This document shows, in pieces, positions 30,401 through 43,384 of a DNA stretch of 64,000 bases. A model generated the notes under the pieces. It saw only the letters and a list, made by a program, of their open reading frames with translations. It did not search any database and was not told the origin of the DNA. The translations under genes and the position numbers were made by a program. Location: assembly GCA_001600415.1 (NCBI GenBank), contig BCJX01000019.1, positions 460,461 through 524,460 on the forward strand, written 5' to 3'. This stretch comes from Pascua guehoae. Its lineage: Eukaryota; Basidiomycota; Tremellomycetes; Trichosporonales; Trichosporonaceae. Position 1 is the stretch's first letter. The number at the start of each line of letters is the position of its first letter.

Positions 30401-30506
30401 TGCCTCCAGACGGAGTCGAACCGCCGACCTTACCCTGGCTTTCGAATCTCCGTCAAGAGACAGACAAATTACGAAAGGCACGCTCTACCAACTGAGCTAT
30501 AGAGGC
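30401..30506 (-). tRNA. tRNA-Thr(CGT), copy B, with 33-base intron
   Basis: The mature sequence is the same as copy A, on the opposite strand, 430 bases away. The intron (30469-30437) differs from that of copy A: it is 11 bases shorter and its matching segment (CTGTCTCTTGACGGAG) is only partly complementary to the acceptor/T-arm end. This copy is the better candidate for the functional gene. Confidence 0.88.
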
Positions 30507-32031
30507 ATTGCTGTTCTCATGATGCACCACATGCTACAACGGACAGCGATGATTTACTGAACTTCCGTTTGTGCTCAGGCGAAGGGATACATGACAAGGT
30601 TGTCCGAGGTCTGTAGGTGTGAAACAGTCGTGGCGATGGACGTTGCAGCGTTCCCCAGCCTGGTCGAGGAGAGACGTTACTCTGTAGACCCGGCGGCATG
30701 CCACGACCCCCAGCAGCCATAGCTCGACGGGGCGATTCCCAATGTCGTCATTCGCAGTGGTATCGCACTTTACTCTGGTTAATATCAGTAGGGAGGTGTA
30801 ATCTAACAAGCAAGTGGGGTCATTGAGTTTAATATTGCTGCCAAGAACGAAAGCGAATAATTGATCTTGGCCTTCCTTTATTTTTCTAAATCCCTGCAAT
30901 TCCCATACAAGCTGCCCAACGTCAGCGCGGGGATACTCCTGAGAGAACCTGTATGGGAAAGGTTTCCAACTTGCGCTTGTACGGCTTGGCAACGGAATGT
31001 GCATCGTCTATCCATTGCAACTCGGCGTTAACTGGTAACTCCTGGCAAAATAGCATACTCAAACTTTCGCCAGTCGATTGAGGGGCCTAGCTTATACCCG
31101 CGCTAGTTTTATGGGAGTGTAGTACCGTCGTTTGAAACTGATGACAACAAGTTGCATTGGCACCTGGACATGAGAGACAGCTGCGCTCAGTGGCGGACTC
31201 CAGGGTTTATGCCACTTTGGTGATTATGCCTCCTCCGCAATAATGTACTTTGCGTCTTTCTGGCAACTACCCCTGCGTAAACAACACGGATGACAGTGCT
31301 CCCATCACATCCCTATTATTGTCTGACACGGTACGAGCAGACCTTTTGGGGGAGTTTTGGACGGTCGCGCAGATGTTGATTTTTACAATTCACAGCAACT
31401 CTCGAACGAGGGCATTCCATCGACGATGTACAATTACTAATTGCGTGCCAGGACGTGAGATTGTTCGAACATTGCTCTCAACAAACATAGAATGCCCGCC
31501 CGGCTTGGACAGCTCAGATAACCTGTCACTTGCCGAATATTTATTGGGCCGTGACTCCTCCTTCTCCTCTACATGGACAGGCTGGCTCGTTATGTCGAAG
31601 GAGCAAATGTTCGTACCAGATAAGGACATGGCGCAATATCGGCGCAGACTGGAATCTCACAGATGCAATGTATGATTAGACTATGGAAATGAATAGATAT
31701 ACTAGCTCGCGATACCCTCGTATCCGCGAGTTGGACGTGACGAATGCTGTCAGTTGCGGGCTGCAGCTGCAGGACTGCGGTATTCGTACTGCTTGCAGGG
31801 TTCGGGTGGGAGTGTTGCTGAGGTCGCAGCCGCAGCCTTAACGTCGACCAGTGCCAAGGCACGCGTTGTTGGTTCCCAACACGAGGCTTGGATTGGTGGA
31901 TTGTCAAACGGGCGCGGACGTCTATCACACTCATAACCAGCCTCACGTGCGTTGGCCCAGGGCCAAAACAACATGCACCACCCTGTCCGCATTCCCCTCT
32001 CTCGACCCCCCCTCTCCTCTAATGCCCGCAG
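30507..32031. other. Spacer, locally AT-richer
   Basis: About 1.5 kb with no splice-supported gene. The base composition looks visibly less GC-rich than in flanking genes. An open frame of 141 codons at 31250-31675 (+) has no recognised motif, no codon bias like the neighbours and no splice context; I do not call it. Confidence 0.4.
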
Positions 32032-34148
32032 CTACTCGTCGTCGATTGGACCAGGTAGCGTGTACTGGACCTTGAGATTTGCCGCGTCGTGGAGCAGCTG
32101 GCCGTCAGCGAGGGTCCACATGGATCGAGCGAACGGGGATATCGAGTATGCCTGTACAAGAGAGAAAGAGTACATTGCTGAAACGCCTTTACTCACGCGA
32201 TCCACATCCATTGGGGGAAGGTCCAGCAACATCAACTTCGCCTCGGACCCGTCGAGCTCTTCGAGCGTCTCCTTGCATGTCGCGAGGATGGCGACGCACA
32301 CGTAGCAGTGCAGTGCAAACATTTCACCTGCACTGACGGCAAAGTACGAGTCTGGAGTTAGCCTGGGACAGTCACGGTGACGGGGAAACTGGCGGAATTT
32401 GAGATGGTTGCAGATGTGCAGATGCGACGAGGGCAGCATGCAGAGAAGACGCAGCCCTCAAGGTGCTTTATCGGGCATCCCTTGGCGTTACTGGCCGTAC
32501 CCATTTCCCAAAGGTCGGGATGTACCAGGAAAGAAATACGCCTCCCTGGTCTACTGGTCGACGGGAGTGAGGAATGGATATAGTCCATCGCGCGAGAGAC
32601 GGGAAGAACCGTCGCAGAATCATCCTCAAATCGTCCCTCACCACCAACGACTATACCATGCTCGCTGCACTCACCCCAGAGCCTCAACACATCTCCCAGC
32701 CACATTTCCCGTGCGAGGAGAGTCGTCATCCACGACATGGCCACTGTGATCATGGGCACCTGCTCGTCCTCGAAGAAGGCGTGGAGCTCGGGAAGGGCGA
32801 GGCGGAAGAGGCCGAGCATGCTCCCGACCCGTGATGGGAGTGGTGGGAACGATTCTGCTGTTAGCGAAAGAGACAAGTTGCAGAGTTCCGATCGCTTCCT
32901 GGGTGTCTCCCCGGCCCACTCACTCATCCTCTCCATCAACTTTTCAAACGCAAAGAACACGGTGGCCGAGCGGGAGAGACAGCACACAAACGGTGTGGCG
33001 AGGTAGACCCAGTCGACCGGCGCGGGCGGCTCGCCCTGGCGCCACAGGGGCCGGGGCTCGACGTCGCCATATACCTCAGCAGCTGGGTCGCCTTCTGCGG
33101 GCCACTGGCCCGTCGCGTGCCAGTACTTGCCGAGCACCTCTTCGATGCACGCGAGGAATGCGTGGCGCGTGGGCGGCGCCGTCGGGGCAGGGACGAGGAA
33201 GCCGTTGACGCTCGTGGCGCGGAACGACATGTCGCCGTCGAGGCTGTCTAGGCCGTCCATGCTGTCAATACGCGTGTGGTTGAGCGGGCTCAGGGTCGCT
33301 CTCTGTGCGTGTCCGTTGTGTGCGCCGTGCGACGCGTGTACCTCGGCCGCCAACGACTGTATACCGTGCGCATGGGTATGTGGCTTGGACTGCCCGGCTG
33401 CCGCGCCCAAGAGGCCGCCGCCCGTCGACGGCGGGCCCGTCGCTCCCCATGGTGGCAGCGATTCCGCCGTCAACGAGGTGATCAGGCTCTCGTACGTCGG
33501 GCTCTCGAAGCGCCGCGTGTGGTGCGCCAATGCAGACTGGAGGACGAGCGAGGTGAGCTGGCTAGGGAGGCTGGATGGGAGCGATGTGTATTCGGCCCGG
33601 AGCGTCTTGAGGAGTGTCATCTCGGACGTCTTGTCCGACGACAGTACACCGAGGAGGTATAGCCACACTTCCTGTGGGTTAGTCGCGCTTCTCAGCACGA
33701 GGACGTTCAGTCCTGAGACACGTGCGCAAACATCCGCCGGCGCTCGACCCGCGCACTTCAAGCGGGAGGAGGCGAGAAAGATTGTGTATGGTGTAGAGCT
33801 CCTCATTGGTATCATGATCACCACAATGCCTTTTATCCCAGCAACCTTCCGAAGGGACAAGTTCGGCGACCGCTGCCCCGTTGCGGAATACCGATCCCTA
33901 CACTGGCTCTTCAGATGTGACGTTCACACTCCCCCGCATGCGATACCCGCATTCTCGGCATGCGATCCCCACACACTCTCAACATGCGACTGCCACACAT
34001 CTCCAAGCCCACATCATCCAAAACAAGGTCCACTCACCCCGCGAACAAGGGGCGACACGCCGTTGCGTGCACTTTCACGCAGCTTGTCCACCTGCACATG
34101 CTGCTCGGCGGTGAGGAGCTCGATGTAGTCCTGGAGGTTGGTCGACAT
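32032..34148 (-). CDS. TBC-domain protein with degenerate catalytic motifs
   Basis: Five exons, 34148-34038, 33671-32924, 32857-32675, 32351-32197 and 32151-32032, keep frame and give 438 residues. TBC (Rab-GAP) features: RESARNGVSPLVRGEVWLYL at the start, PFVCCLSRSATVFFAFEKLM in the middle, and LPELHAFFEDEQV, AREMWLGDVLRLWDSYFA (the LRLWD motif spans an intron) and a typical helical end with LLDLPPMDVDR. A loop of about 80 residues, rich in His, Gly and Ser, is inserted before the middle motif. I cannot find the IxxDxxR arginine finger or YxQGM glutamine finger; the positions are taken by other residues. It may be a pseudo-GAP. Bub2/Cdc16-like or Oca5-like identity is possible but not shown. 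Confidence 0.78.
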
Positions 34149-37100
34149 GATACCTGCGAAGCGGGGCTGAATGCGTGGTCGGTCAAGTTACGAGACTTGT
34201 CGTTAGCTTGCAGAGTCGACTACGTGCAGAGCCAAGCTTTGGTCAATGAGAGGTGCGACTTCGAGGAAAAGGCCGTGGTCGTTCCGCTAGCGATCCCGCT
34301 CAATGTACCGTGCGTCTCCTTGTCGCTTCGCGGCGTGATGAACGGTGACAAGGCGAGCAACGAGTGTAAGGTGTGGAGAGTGTCCAGGTTCTGTCAACGA
34401 GGCATGGTGGGTCAGTTGTGGGATGGATGGTTTGTGAGGTCGTTTGTGCTGCATGACCGATATTGTCATGAATGAGACCGGACACATCCCCACCAGCAAA
34501 GGTGGAGGCCCCAAATACCTCCGTCCCAGCCGGCCACTTTTGTGGCAGTATTTTAAGGTGCGTCATTTCATTCTTGGAGTCGCGAGTTCGATTCTCCGTC
34601 GTGTCACGCAAATCGGGTACAACTCATTGTGCTGCCATTCTGTACGATCTGTACGATCTGCACTCTCAAGTGGACAACGTGGTTCCTACAACCGGCGCAT
34701 TAACAGCGGCATGCGCGACCTGCGCTCGACATACGCGTGCCTCCAGCAAATCAATGTCAAAAACTAAATCGAGCCTTCCATGCTTTCAGCTTTAGATATC
34801 GCCTGGCCGACTCACACTCACATTGCGGCTTCGGGAACCATGGCAGGGGGATCACGCTGGCACGTCGGCGGTCGCTGCAGCATGCTTCCCAGGAGCTCAA
34901 TATGCCACACTCCGATACCATTCCTTTCATGCTGGTTCACATGGTGCACTTTCTGCTAGTGCAATAGGGCCCCATGGCCCCTAACTTTGACATGTCGGCA
35001 AGCTCCGAAGAATGCTGGATGCCCCGCATGGCCACATGTGCCAGCCCCGCACTCGGGCACATCCGAGGCTGACCATACGCGCGGCGCGCACGCGGTGCGA
35101 GCATGTGAGTGTTGTCACCGCGTGCAGGGGTTGCTGGTTGATAGGAAGAAAGCAAGTCGTGGCATGCGTGGCATGCCATCGCTGTCGGGATATAGCTGGG
35201 GATATGGGTTTGCCATGTGTCGCCATGTGGCACAATCCCACATATGCCCAAATGTGCGGCCATGGCCGCTCAGCCAGGGGCGGCTCGCACTCCAAGCGGA
35301 ATGGTAGAGGTAGAGGGACCGCTTTTTCGGCAACTACGTCAGAGCCGTATGTGCCGTACAGTCCCCGTCGCTAGGCGCTGCGCACAGCTGCATAGTTCGG
35401 CGGCCGGGCGTGTGTCCGATAGCCAAGCGCTGTGCATTGGGCATAGGGCTCGGCGGCGCTACCGTGTTTGAGAAACTGATTCGATCGAGGAGGGGAGGGG
35501 AGCAATGCCACAAACAACCTTTGCAAAGCGTGACATGACACGGTGGCCGACCATGGTACCATGGGCCAATGATGGCAGTGGCGTTCATGTCTTGGCCTAT
35601 GACCAGTGCGCGATTTTTCAATGCCAAGACAATGTGCCATCGGGCAATTGAAACTGTTGCTTGTGCCAAGGATGGGAACGCTGGACAAGACAACCGAGCA
35701 CACCATTATGCATTGCACATGTGTAAGAGTAACAAGCACCGATGCGTCATGCTGTGCATCGGCAAACAGATCTGCCTATGAGAAGCATACTCGTTGAGTC
35801 AGTGTTATTCGAGGCGCGACGGGTTGGGCACTCCTCGGGAGCGATGATGGACCAAACATCTATAGCAGGGAGACGAGAGGTCACAAACAACACGCTACCC
35901 GACACCGGCGGCGGAGGCGTGAGACAGCAGGCACGCCGCCAATACCTGGCAGTGGCGAATCGCTTGGTCAGATGTGGTCTGCCGCCGAGTACATTGTAGT
36001 ATTCTTGCTCCAGTTTGCGAGATGGAGGTGGCAGAAGCACAAAGATGAGGCACCAGATGCAACATAGGAAAGTTATGCATCGGGATGCGGGTCGCACCCT
36101 GCGATAAACAATAACGAGGGCTCGACGCGTCGCGCAAGATGGCAAATGGGAGTGATCCTCTTCGGTCCAAATCTCCTGCTGCGCAACTGCGGACAGTGCC
36201 GCAAGTGATAATGACCCGACATTCGCTGCTATTCACTTGGCGCGTGCCAGTTTCAGTACCATTGGACGACTGGGGCACCGTATCGGGCGCGATAGGATAT
36301 GGCGAAGGCCGCCGGCCGCCTTGACACGTTTCCTTCCATTAATCGCATGCCCACATGTTGTCTTGCAGCAAGCAAGCCTGTGGGTCCGGGAGTTTCCAGG
36401 TTCTTTTGAGTATCAGATTACTGCAATTGCCCCCCAGCGTACCCATCCCACTGTGCGTGCAGCATGTCCATATACCACGGCAGCGCAGAGAGGTGGGACG
36501 GTGTACGATACGATGTTGCTGTGGGCTAGTTGTTTTACTGAACGTGTATGTTGGACCCCTGCCATCGCCCACACGACCACGCCACGACGGTGGGAGGGGC
36601 TTGAAGGGCAATGGCCATCTTTTATCCGACATGCCTAGGCTAAGACGCCAGGAGACTATGAAGACGCACAGAGGGTGGATATCAAAAGCCGACATGGACG
36701 GACCCTTTGCTGTCAGATGTAACGAGGGGCAACGTGCTAGATCGCACACCTTTTTGTCGTGTGCCCTCGGTCGCTCATTGAAAGCCGCCCCCCTCCGGGC
36801 CACTCGGGCCTCTTGGGGCGGGGCCATCCAGAGGCGTCTGCACACTGCACACTCCCTTGATGGACCCCACTCTGTGCTGTGGTACTCTGGTACTCTGGGA
36901 GCCCAGGCGCCACTGCCACTGCCACTGTACGCATGCACTCACGCGCATTAGACACACTCGTCACACATCACACACACACACCAGTTCAGTTCGTCTGCCA
37001 TTATTGCATTTCTCCCCTTTCTTCCTTTCATCGCCTCAAACCTTGCCTCCCGATCTCCCGGCGACTCTGGGCGTTTCGCTCGTCATAGCTCCCCATTCCA

Positions 37101-38472
37101 CCCGGCTCACCCGCCCACCAACCTCATCGCATCCCATCTACAAACACTGCATCACTGCGTCACTCATTTCGCCACCTTCCTTCTCACCACCACTCCCTCC
37201 TCAACCCCGTAGTCCATCTACCCAACCATCATCCACTTGCATCCCCGCTGCACCGCCATCCTCGTCGACATCTTCTCCACTGTGCCGACTTTACCGTCCT
37301 GCCCATCTCGCGTGCGGTGTCTTTGAAACCTTGCCAAGCGTAACAGGCCGACCCACGTGGATCAAGTTGTTTGGGGGCCAAGGGCTTGGGTGCGTTATTA
37401 AACACGCCCATCAACCAATCAGAAACCCGCATCTGGCCAACTTTCGTACCTCGTACCACCCGTCGACGTCCCTTCGCCGCGCTGATCGCGCTGAGCTGCC
37501 GGCCTTCCCCGCGCGTCATCCCCGCCGCGTGCCGCTAGCCTCTGGAATTATCGTTTTCTTTCCTTTTTTTTGGCCCCGCCCACCCCACTCGGGTTACACT
37601 ACTGGACGACTTCCCGCCCCGGACCTAAGCTAGCGCCAAAGTTTCGGCCCCACCCCGCTCTCTCGCTCATTGTTGGAGAGGGTTTGGACCATCACAAGCT
37701 TCACTTGTTGTTAAGGGAATTATTGCATCCATCTGGATCAACCGAAGACCCTGTCAAACCAGTTTTGCCTCGGCACCTCAGCTCTTGTGCCGTAACGTCG
37801 TTTTTCGCCCGCCAAGTGGCAAAGGAGCAAAAAAAGGCAGTGCATCCGGTGAGTGGCCAGAAGTGGGGTGTTACGTATAGGGAACAGAGCACTGCAGTGC
37901 AGTGGTGGGTGTTACTATGATTGCAGTGGTTTTCGGTAAACGGGCTGGTGGTCCCTTGCCACCACCTCCACCCTCCCTGCGCGCCCATGGGGGGCCCGGA
38001 GCCAATCGCCCAAACCGCCTCCAGGGTCAAAGCTCATCACCAAAGGTGGGCCTGGGTGGTTTTGGGTGCACTGGCCAGTGGCCAAATGGCCAAATGGCCA
38101 GTCGAGGAAAGGCAGCGCCGAGCCAGGCACGGGGACTGCAGGGCCCAGCAGCTAGCAGGGCTCTTTGGGCGCGCGCGCGTGCTCCAGCTCGAGCAACTGG
38201 ATCGAGGCGGTGCACCGCCTCAATGATCTCCACTCTCCATCCCATCCACCACCGGGCACCACCTTGCTTTCATAAATCAAAACCACACCACACCACACTC
38301 CACACAACACTCCCCCATCATCACCACCACTCGACACGTAAAACTTACACACTTCACAGCATCAACCAACAACCTCGCCTTCCTCCTATCCTCTTTCATA
38401 CATCCTTAACACCCCATCCCTACAGCTTCGTGCCCTCTACAACGCACAGAGGCTAGCTACCTCGCACCAAAC
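34149..38472. other. 4.3-kb region without a credible gene
   Basis: No open frame here has splice support, recognised motifs or the codon bias of the neighbours. Contents: short CATGCGA-type imperfect repeats at 33938-34000 just left; a tRNA 3'-half-like string at 34576-34607; CATG-rich imperfect palindromes at 35160-35290; and from about 36950 a pyrimidine-rich plus-strand tract to 38470 that is probably the promoter and leader of the Ca2+ ATPase gene. Confidence 0.5.
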
Positions 38473-41400
38473 ATGGCGCCCTCGCCACCTGTCATTGTCA
38501 CCACCGACCTTGACGGCCCCGTCCCGGAGCCGTCTCCCAGCTCGCCTGGCTCGCCCGTCACCCCGCCCGGCAGCAACCTGGGCCACCGTCGCAACGAGTC
38601 CGAGATGAGCGATCCTACCCGCCTCTCACCCGCCCACGCCGCGGGCGGCCACTCGCCTTCCATGTCGTCGGTCCTCACCCCTCCTTCCCCGACCCTCACT
38701 GGCCTCACTGGCGCCTCATCTAGTCACCTTTCCGAGGAGATCACTACACCCACCTCCCCCGCGAGCGGTGACGTGCCGTTCCGTGAGATCTCGAACGGAG
38801 GCCTTGCGCCTATTGGCGAGTCGGACGACAACAAGTCCAAGCGCTGGTGGTCGCGCTCGAGTGGCACCGACGCCGAAACCTTGCCTGTCACCACCTTGGA
38901 CGTCGAGACAGAAGGAAAGACAAAGAAGGGCAAGAAGGGCGAGCAGCCGGCCATGTCACACCTCGACCCTAACAACGACAAGACCGACCCGACCCCGTTC
39001 CGCGAAAAGCCTAGCACCCTTGCCATGATGCTCGACCCGAAAAACCTCGACGAGCTCGAGAAGATTGGCGGCATCGACGGCCTGCTTGATGGACTTGGTG
39101 TCGACCCGAAGAAGGGTCTGAACCCCGATGCCAAGGACGGCAGTGCCCCCCGCGCGTCTACTGGTGGCGATGGTGACCAGTGGGGCGCCTCGATCGAAGA
39201 CCGCCGTCGTATCTATGGCCGCAACGACCTCCCGCACCGTCCCTCCAAGAGTCTCTTGTCCCTGATGTGGGCCGCTTTCAAGGACAAGGTCCTGGTGCGT
39301 ACCCTTATTAATTTCGCTGGTACCCATGCTTACTGTCGTTTAGATTCTTCTGTCCGCCGCCGCCGTTGTGTCGCTGGCCCTCGGTATCTACACTACGGTC
39401 GGTCGTGAAGCCGAGCGTGTCCACGACGAAGGATGCCCCCCCGAGGGATGCGAGGTCCCTCAGGTCGACTGGGTCGAGGGTGTCGCCATTGTTGTCGCTA
39501 TTCTCATTGTTGTTCTCGTCGGTTCGGTAAACGACTATCAGAAGGAGCTCCAGTTCCAGAAGCTCAACGCCAAGCGTGACGACCGTACCGTCAAGGTTCT
39601 GCGCGGCGGCAACGAGCAGGTTATCAACGTCCAGGACCTCGTGGTTGGCGACATTGCTCTCCTCGAACCCGGAGAGGTTGTTCCCGTTGATGGTGTCTTT
39701 ATCCGTGGCCACAATGTTCGCTGCGACGAGTCGGGCGCAACCGGCGAGTCGGACGCTATCAAAAAGGAAACGTACGACGAATGCATCGCCCAGCGCGCCA
39801 AACTCGAACCTGGCAAGCACGCCAAGAGTGACTGCTTTATGATTTCCGGCTCCAAGGTCCTCGAGGGTGTCGGCGAGTACGTCGTCGTCGCTGTCGGCAC
39901 TACGTCGTTCAACGGTCGCATCATGATGTCCATGCGTGGCGATGCCGAGGAGACTCCGCTCCAGCTCAAGCTTAACCGACTTGCCGAGCTTATCGCATAC
40001 TGCGGTACCGCTGCCGGTGCCACTCTGTTTGTCGCCCTCATGATCCGCTTCTTTGTCCAGCTCAAGCAAAACCCGAACCGCCCTGCCTCCAAGAAGGCCG
40101 ACCAATTCATCCAGATTCTCATCATTTCAGTCACCCTTATTGTCGTCGCCGTTCCCGAAGGTCTGCCGCTCGCCGTTACCCTTGCCCTGGCGTTTGCTAC
40201 AAAGCGCATGACCAAGGAGAACCTGCTCGTGCGCGTCCTCGGCTCTTGTGAAACCATGGGTCACGCTACGGTTGTCTGCACCGACAAGACTGGTACTCTG
40301 ACGCAAAACGTCATGACGGTCGTTGCCGGCTCGCTTGGCGTCCATGGCAAGTTTGTTCGCAACATCAAGGACAACCAGGAGCGCTCTATTGGCGACGCGG
40401 ACGGTGCTGCCCGCGACGACTTTTCGTTTGACATGGACGAGATGAACGCGCTCACCTCGCCCGAGCTCCAGACCACCTTCAACGAGGCCATTTGCATCAA
40501 CTCGACTGCTTTCGAGGACAAGAACCAGGACGGCGAACTCGAGTTTGTCGGTAGCAAGACCGAGACGGCCCTTCTCCGCTTTGCAAAGGAGCTTGGCTGG
40601 CAAAACTACAAGACGACTCGTGAGAGCGCCCAGATTGTCCAGATGATTCCTTTCTCTTCCGAGCTCAAGGCCATGGGTGTCGTGATCAAGACTGCCACCG
40701 GTTACCGCCTCTACATCAAGGGCGCCTCTGAAGTCCTCACCCAGAACTGCACGCGCTATGTCCAGGTCGCCCGCCACCCAGAGTCGGGCGTCCCCACTGT
40801 CGAGTTTGACGACCTCTCGCGCCAGAACATTTCCAAGACGATTGTTTTCTACGCCAACCAGTCGCTCCGTACCCTCGCACTCTGCTACCGCGACTTTGAA
40901 CAGTGGCCCCCTGCCGGTGCTCCCGCTGGCTGCGCCACCGACGACGTTCCCTTTGAGCTCATTGCCCGCGACACGACTTTGATTGCCATCACTGGTATCG
41001 AGGACCCTCTCCGCGAGGGTGTCACCCAGGCTGTTTCCGATTGCGCCAGGGCTGGCGTTGCCGTCAAGATGTGCACGGGTGACAATGTCCTTACCGCTCG
41101 CTCGATTGCTCGCCAGTGTGGCATGTTCACCGCCGGTGGTATCGTCATGGAGGGCCCCGTTTTCCGCAAGCTCAATGACGCCGACCGCCTCGAGATTGTC
41201 CCCCGCCTTCAGATCCTGGCCCGTTCGTCCCCCGAAGACAAGAAGCTGCTCGTCAAGACGCTCAAGTCGATGGGTGAAGTCGTCGCAGTCACTGGTGACG
41301 GTACCAATGACGGTCCCGCCCTCAAGCTCGCCAATGTCGGTTTCGCCATGGGTATTGCCGGTACCGAAGTCGCCAAGGAGGCCTCTGACATTATCCTCAT

Positions 41401-42577
41401 GGACGACTCATTCTCCAACATTGTGCTCGCCATCATGTGGGGTCGCTGTGTCAACGACGCTGTCAAAAAGTTCCTCCAGTTCCAGATCTCGGTCAACATT
41501 ACCGCCGTCGTTATTACCTTTATTTCCGCTGTTTCGTCAGAGGAAGAAAAGTCCGTCCTCACGGCCGTCCAGCTTCTCTGGGTCAACCTTATCATGGACA
41601 CGTTTGCCGCTCTGGCTCTTGCCACCGACCCGGCGACCCGCAACTCGCTCAACCGCAAGCCCGACCGCAAGAACTCGCCTCTTATCACGGTCGACATGTG
41701 GAAGATGATTGTCATCCAGGCCGCGTATCAGATTATTGTTTGTCTCGTTCTCCACTTCCGCGGTTACGACATTCTGGGCATGGACCCCCACCGCACGCGC
41801 GACGAGGGTGAGCTGCGTTCGCTCGTGTTCAACTGCTTTGTCTTCTGCCAGATCTTCAACCAACTCAACTGCCGTCGCCTCGACCGCAAGTTCAACGTCT
41901 TTGAGGGCTTCTTCCGCAACTACTACTTTATGGGCATCTTCGCCATCATGGTCGGTGGCCAGATTCTCATCATGTTTGTCGGTGGTGTCGCGTTCTCTGT
42001 CCACCGCATCAATGGTCGCGACTGGGGCATTTCCATCATTGTCGGCCTCATGGCGCTCCCCATTGGCGCAATCGTCCGCATGATCCCGACCGCGCCCGTT
42101 GAGCGCATTCTCATAAAGTGCCGCCTCTTCCCCGACCCGGAGAAGGAGCCCGTTTACATTGAGGATGACGACGAGGAGAAGGCGCCTACCGAAGACGGCT
42201 ACACCTACAACCCTGCTCTGGAAAAGGTCAAGGACCACCTGTCGACGTTTGCCAAGATCCGTGGTGGACGCCTCCGCGGTTCCAGCATGTTTGGCCGCAG
42301 CTCGCGCCACGCCGAGCTGCGCAAGGCCAACATTGAGCTCCCCCACCTCCTTACCATGGTCCCCACTCTTATTGGCGGCTCGGTCGGCGCTGGCTCCAAC
42401 TGGGTCAGTCAGACCAACCAGCTGGGTCTCGCAAACCCTGCCGCACAGGAGGCCACGCGCTCGACGACCGACTTGTACCAGGGCCGCGTCCAGCTCCACC
42501 CGGACACGGACCCCAACGACCCCCTCTACACAAAGTTTGGCCTCACGCCACCCAGCAAGGGCGGTAAGGCCAACTAA
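38473..42577 (+). CDS. PMC1: P-type Ca2+-transporting ATPase, vacuolar PMC1 type
   Basis: Exons 38473-39294 and 39344-42577 (49-base intron) give 1351 residues. About 250 residues of Ser/Pro-rich N-terminus precede the first membrane helix (ILLSAAAVVSLALGIYTTV). All P-type IIB motifs are intact: actuator ATGESDAIKKE; helix-4 VAVPEGLPLAVT (about 545); phosphorylation loop CTDKTGTLTQN (Asp about 587); nucleotide-binding KGASEVL; MCTGDNVLTARSIA; GDGTNDGPALKLA (about 925); and C-terminal helices with SVNITAVVITFISAV and QLLWVNLIMDTFAALALATD. It pumps Ca2+ from cytosol to vacuole. No calmodulin site is evident by eye. The long tail after the last helix (about 150 residues, acidic then Ser/Thr-rich) is unusual compared with yeast Pmc1. 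Confidence 0.95.
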
Positions 42578-43384
42578 CGTCACCACGACCTCTGGATACC
42601 CCACCGCAATCTTCATTCCGACACTCGCTCCCTCGCATTCTCACTTTCCCGACCCGCGTATACCTTCGACCTCGCTCCCACCCTCTCTCACCACTATAGA
42701 TGCGCTCTTATTCCCCGTTTCTTTCATTGGCTCATGTACACTCATACACACGTACACACGCAGGTCGTACGCATGCTCAGTTGTTCCGTCTAGATGGCGT
42801 ACATTAGCCGTATTCGTAGAAGAGCATGCGAAAAAAGTGCTAGAAGCAGTGTTGCGTGCCATGGTTGCAGCCACTTGTGCACGGCCCGCTGGTCGTACCA
42901 TGGGACACGGTTCGGCTCCAGCTTTGGATGGGCACGAAGGGCACAGTGCTTGCCCCAGAATGAACACTTGCGCACTGCGCATCGAGTTGATACCACAAAC
43001 ACTCTGCAACACCAGAGTCAGCAGTGATGCGCTCGCGCTCCGTGGCACTGGGCTCCCCGAGGTGATGTTTCACGATCAAGGTCTGCCCCACAGATCCCAG
43101 GGAGGACGAGATCCCAGTGAGGACGAGAATGTGCACAACCCACACCTCCTCGTGTGCCCGAGCTAGCACGCCAGTCATCTCCTGACACGATTGCATTCCG
43201 ACATTTCTTTACTTGTCCGATTCCGGCCGTCATGGCTTGAGCTTACCGCTACGGCTGTGGGTATGCTTGTAAAAGCCTACAGTATGGTTACGACTAGGAC
43301 GGGTTGCGACCATGCTTTTTGCCTGTGGTTGGAACCACGCCTTTGCCCGTGGTTGGAATCACGGTCACGAACAGACCACAGCAC
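42578..43384. other. Convergent spacer PMC1 / M28 peptidase
   Basis: About 800 bases. A small direct repeat near 43320-43358 has two copies of GCC(T/C)GTGGTTGGAA(C/T)CACG, each containing the dyad GTGGTT/AACCAC. No gene seen. Confidence 0.45.

Noticed and set aside
31250..31675. Open frame of 141 codons on the plus strand
   Set aside because: Has an ATG but no splice context, no recognised motif and a composition unlike the local genes.
34576..34607. tRNA 3'-half-like sequence (GAGTTCGATTCTCC followed by GTCGTGTCA)
   Set aside because: The T-stem pairs poorly and no matching 5' half, D-arm or anticodon arm is present upstream. At most a relic.
36857..37633. 258-codon open frame upstream of the Ca2+ ATPase
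   Set aside because: Pyrimidine-rich leader-like composition, no motif, and not spliced to anything.
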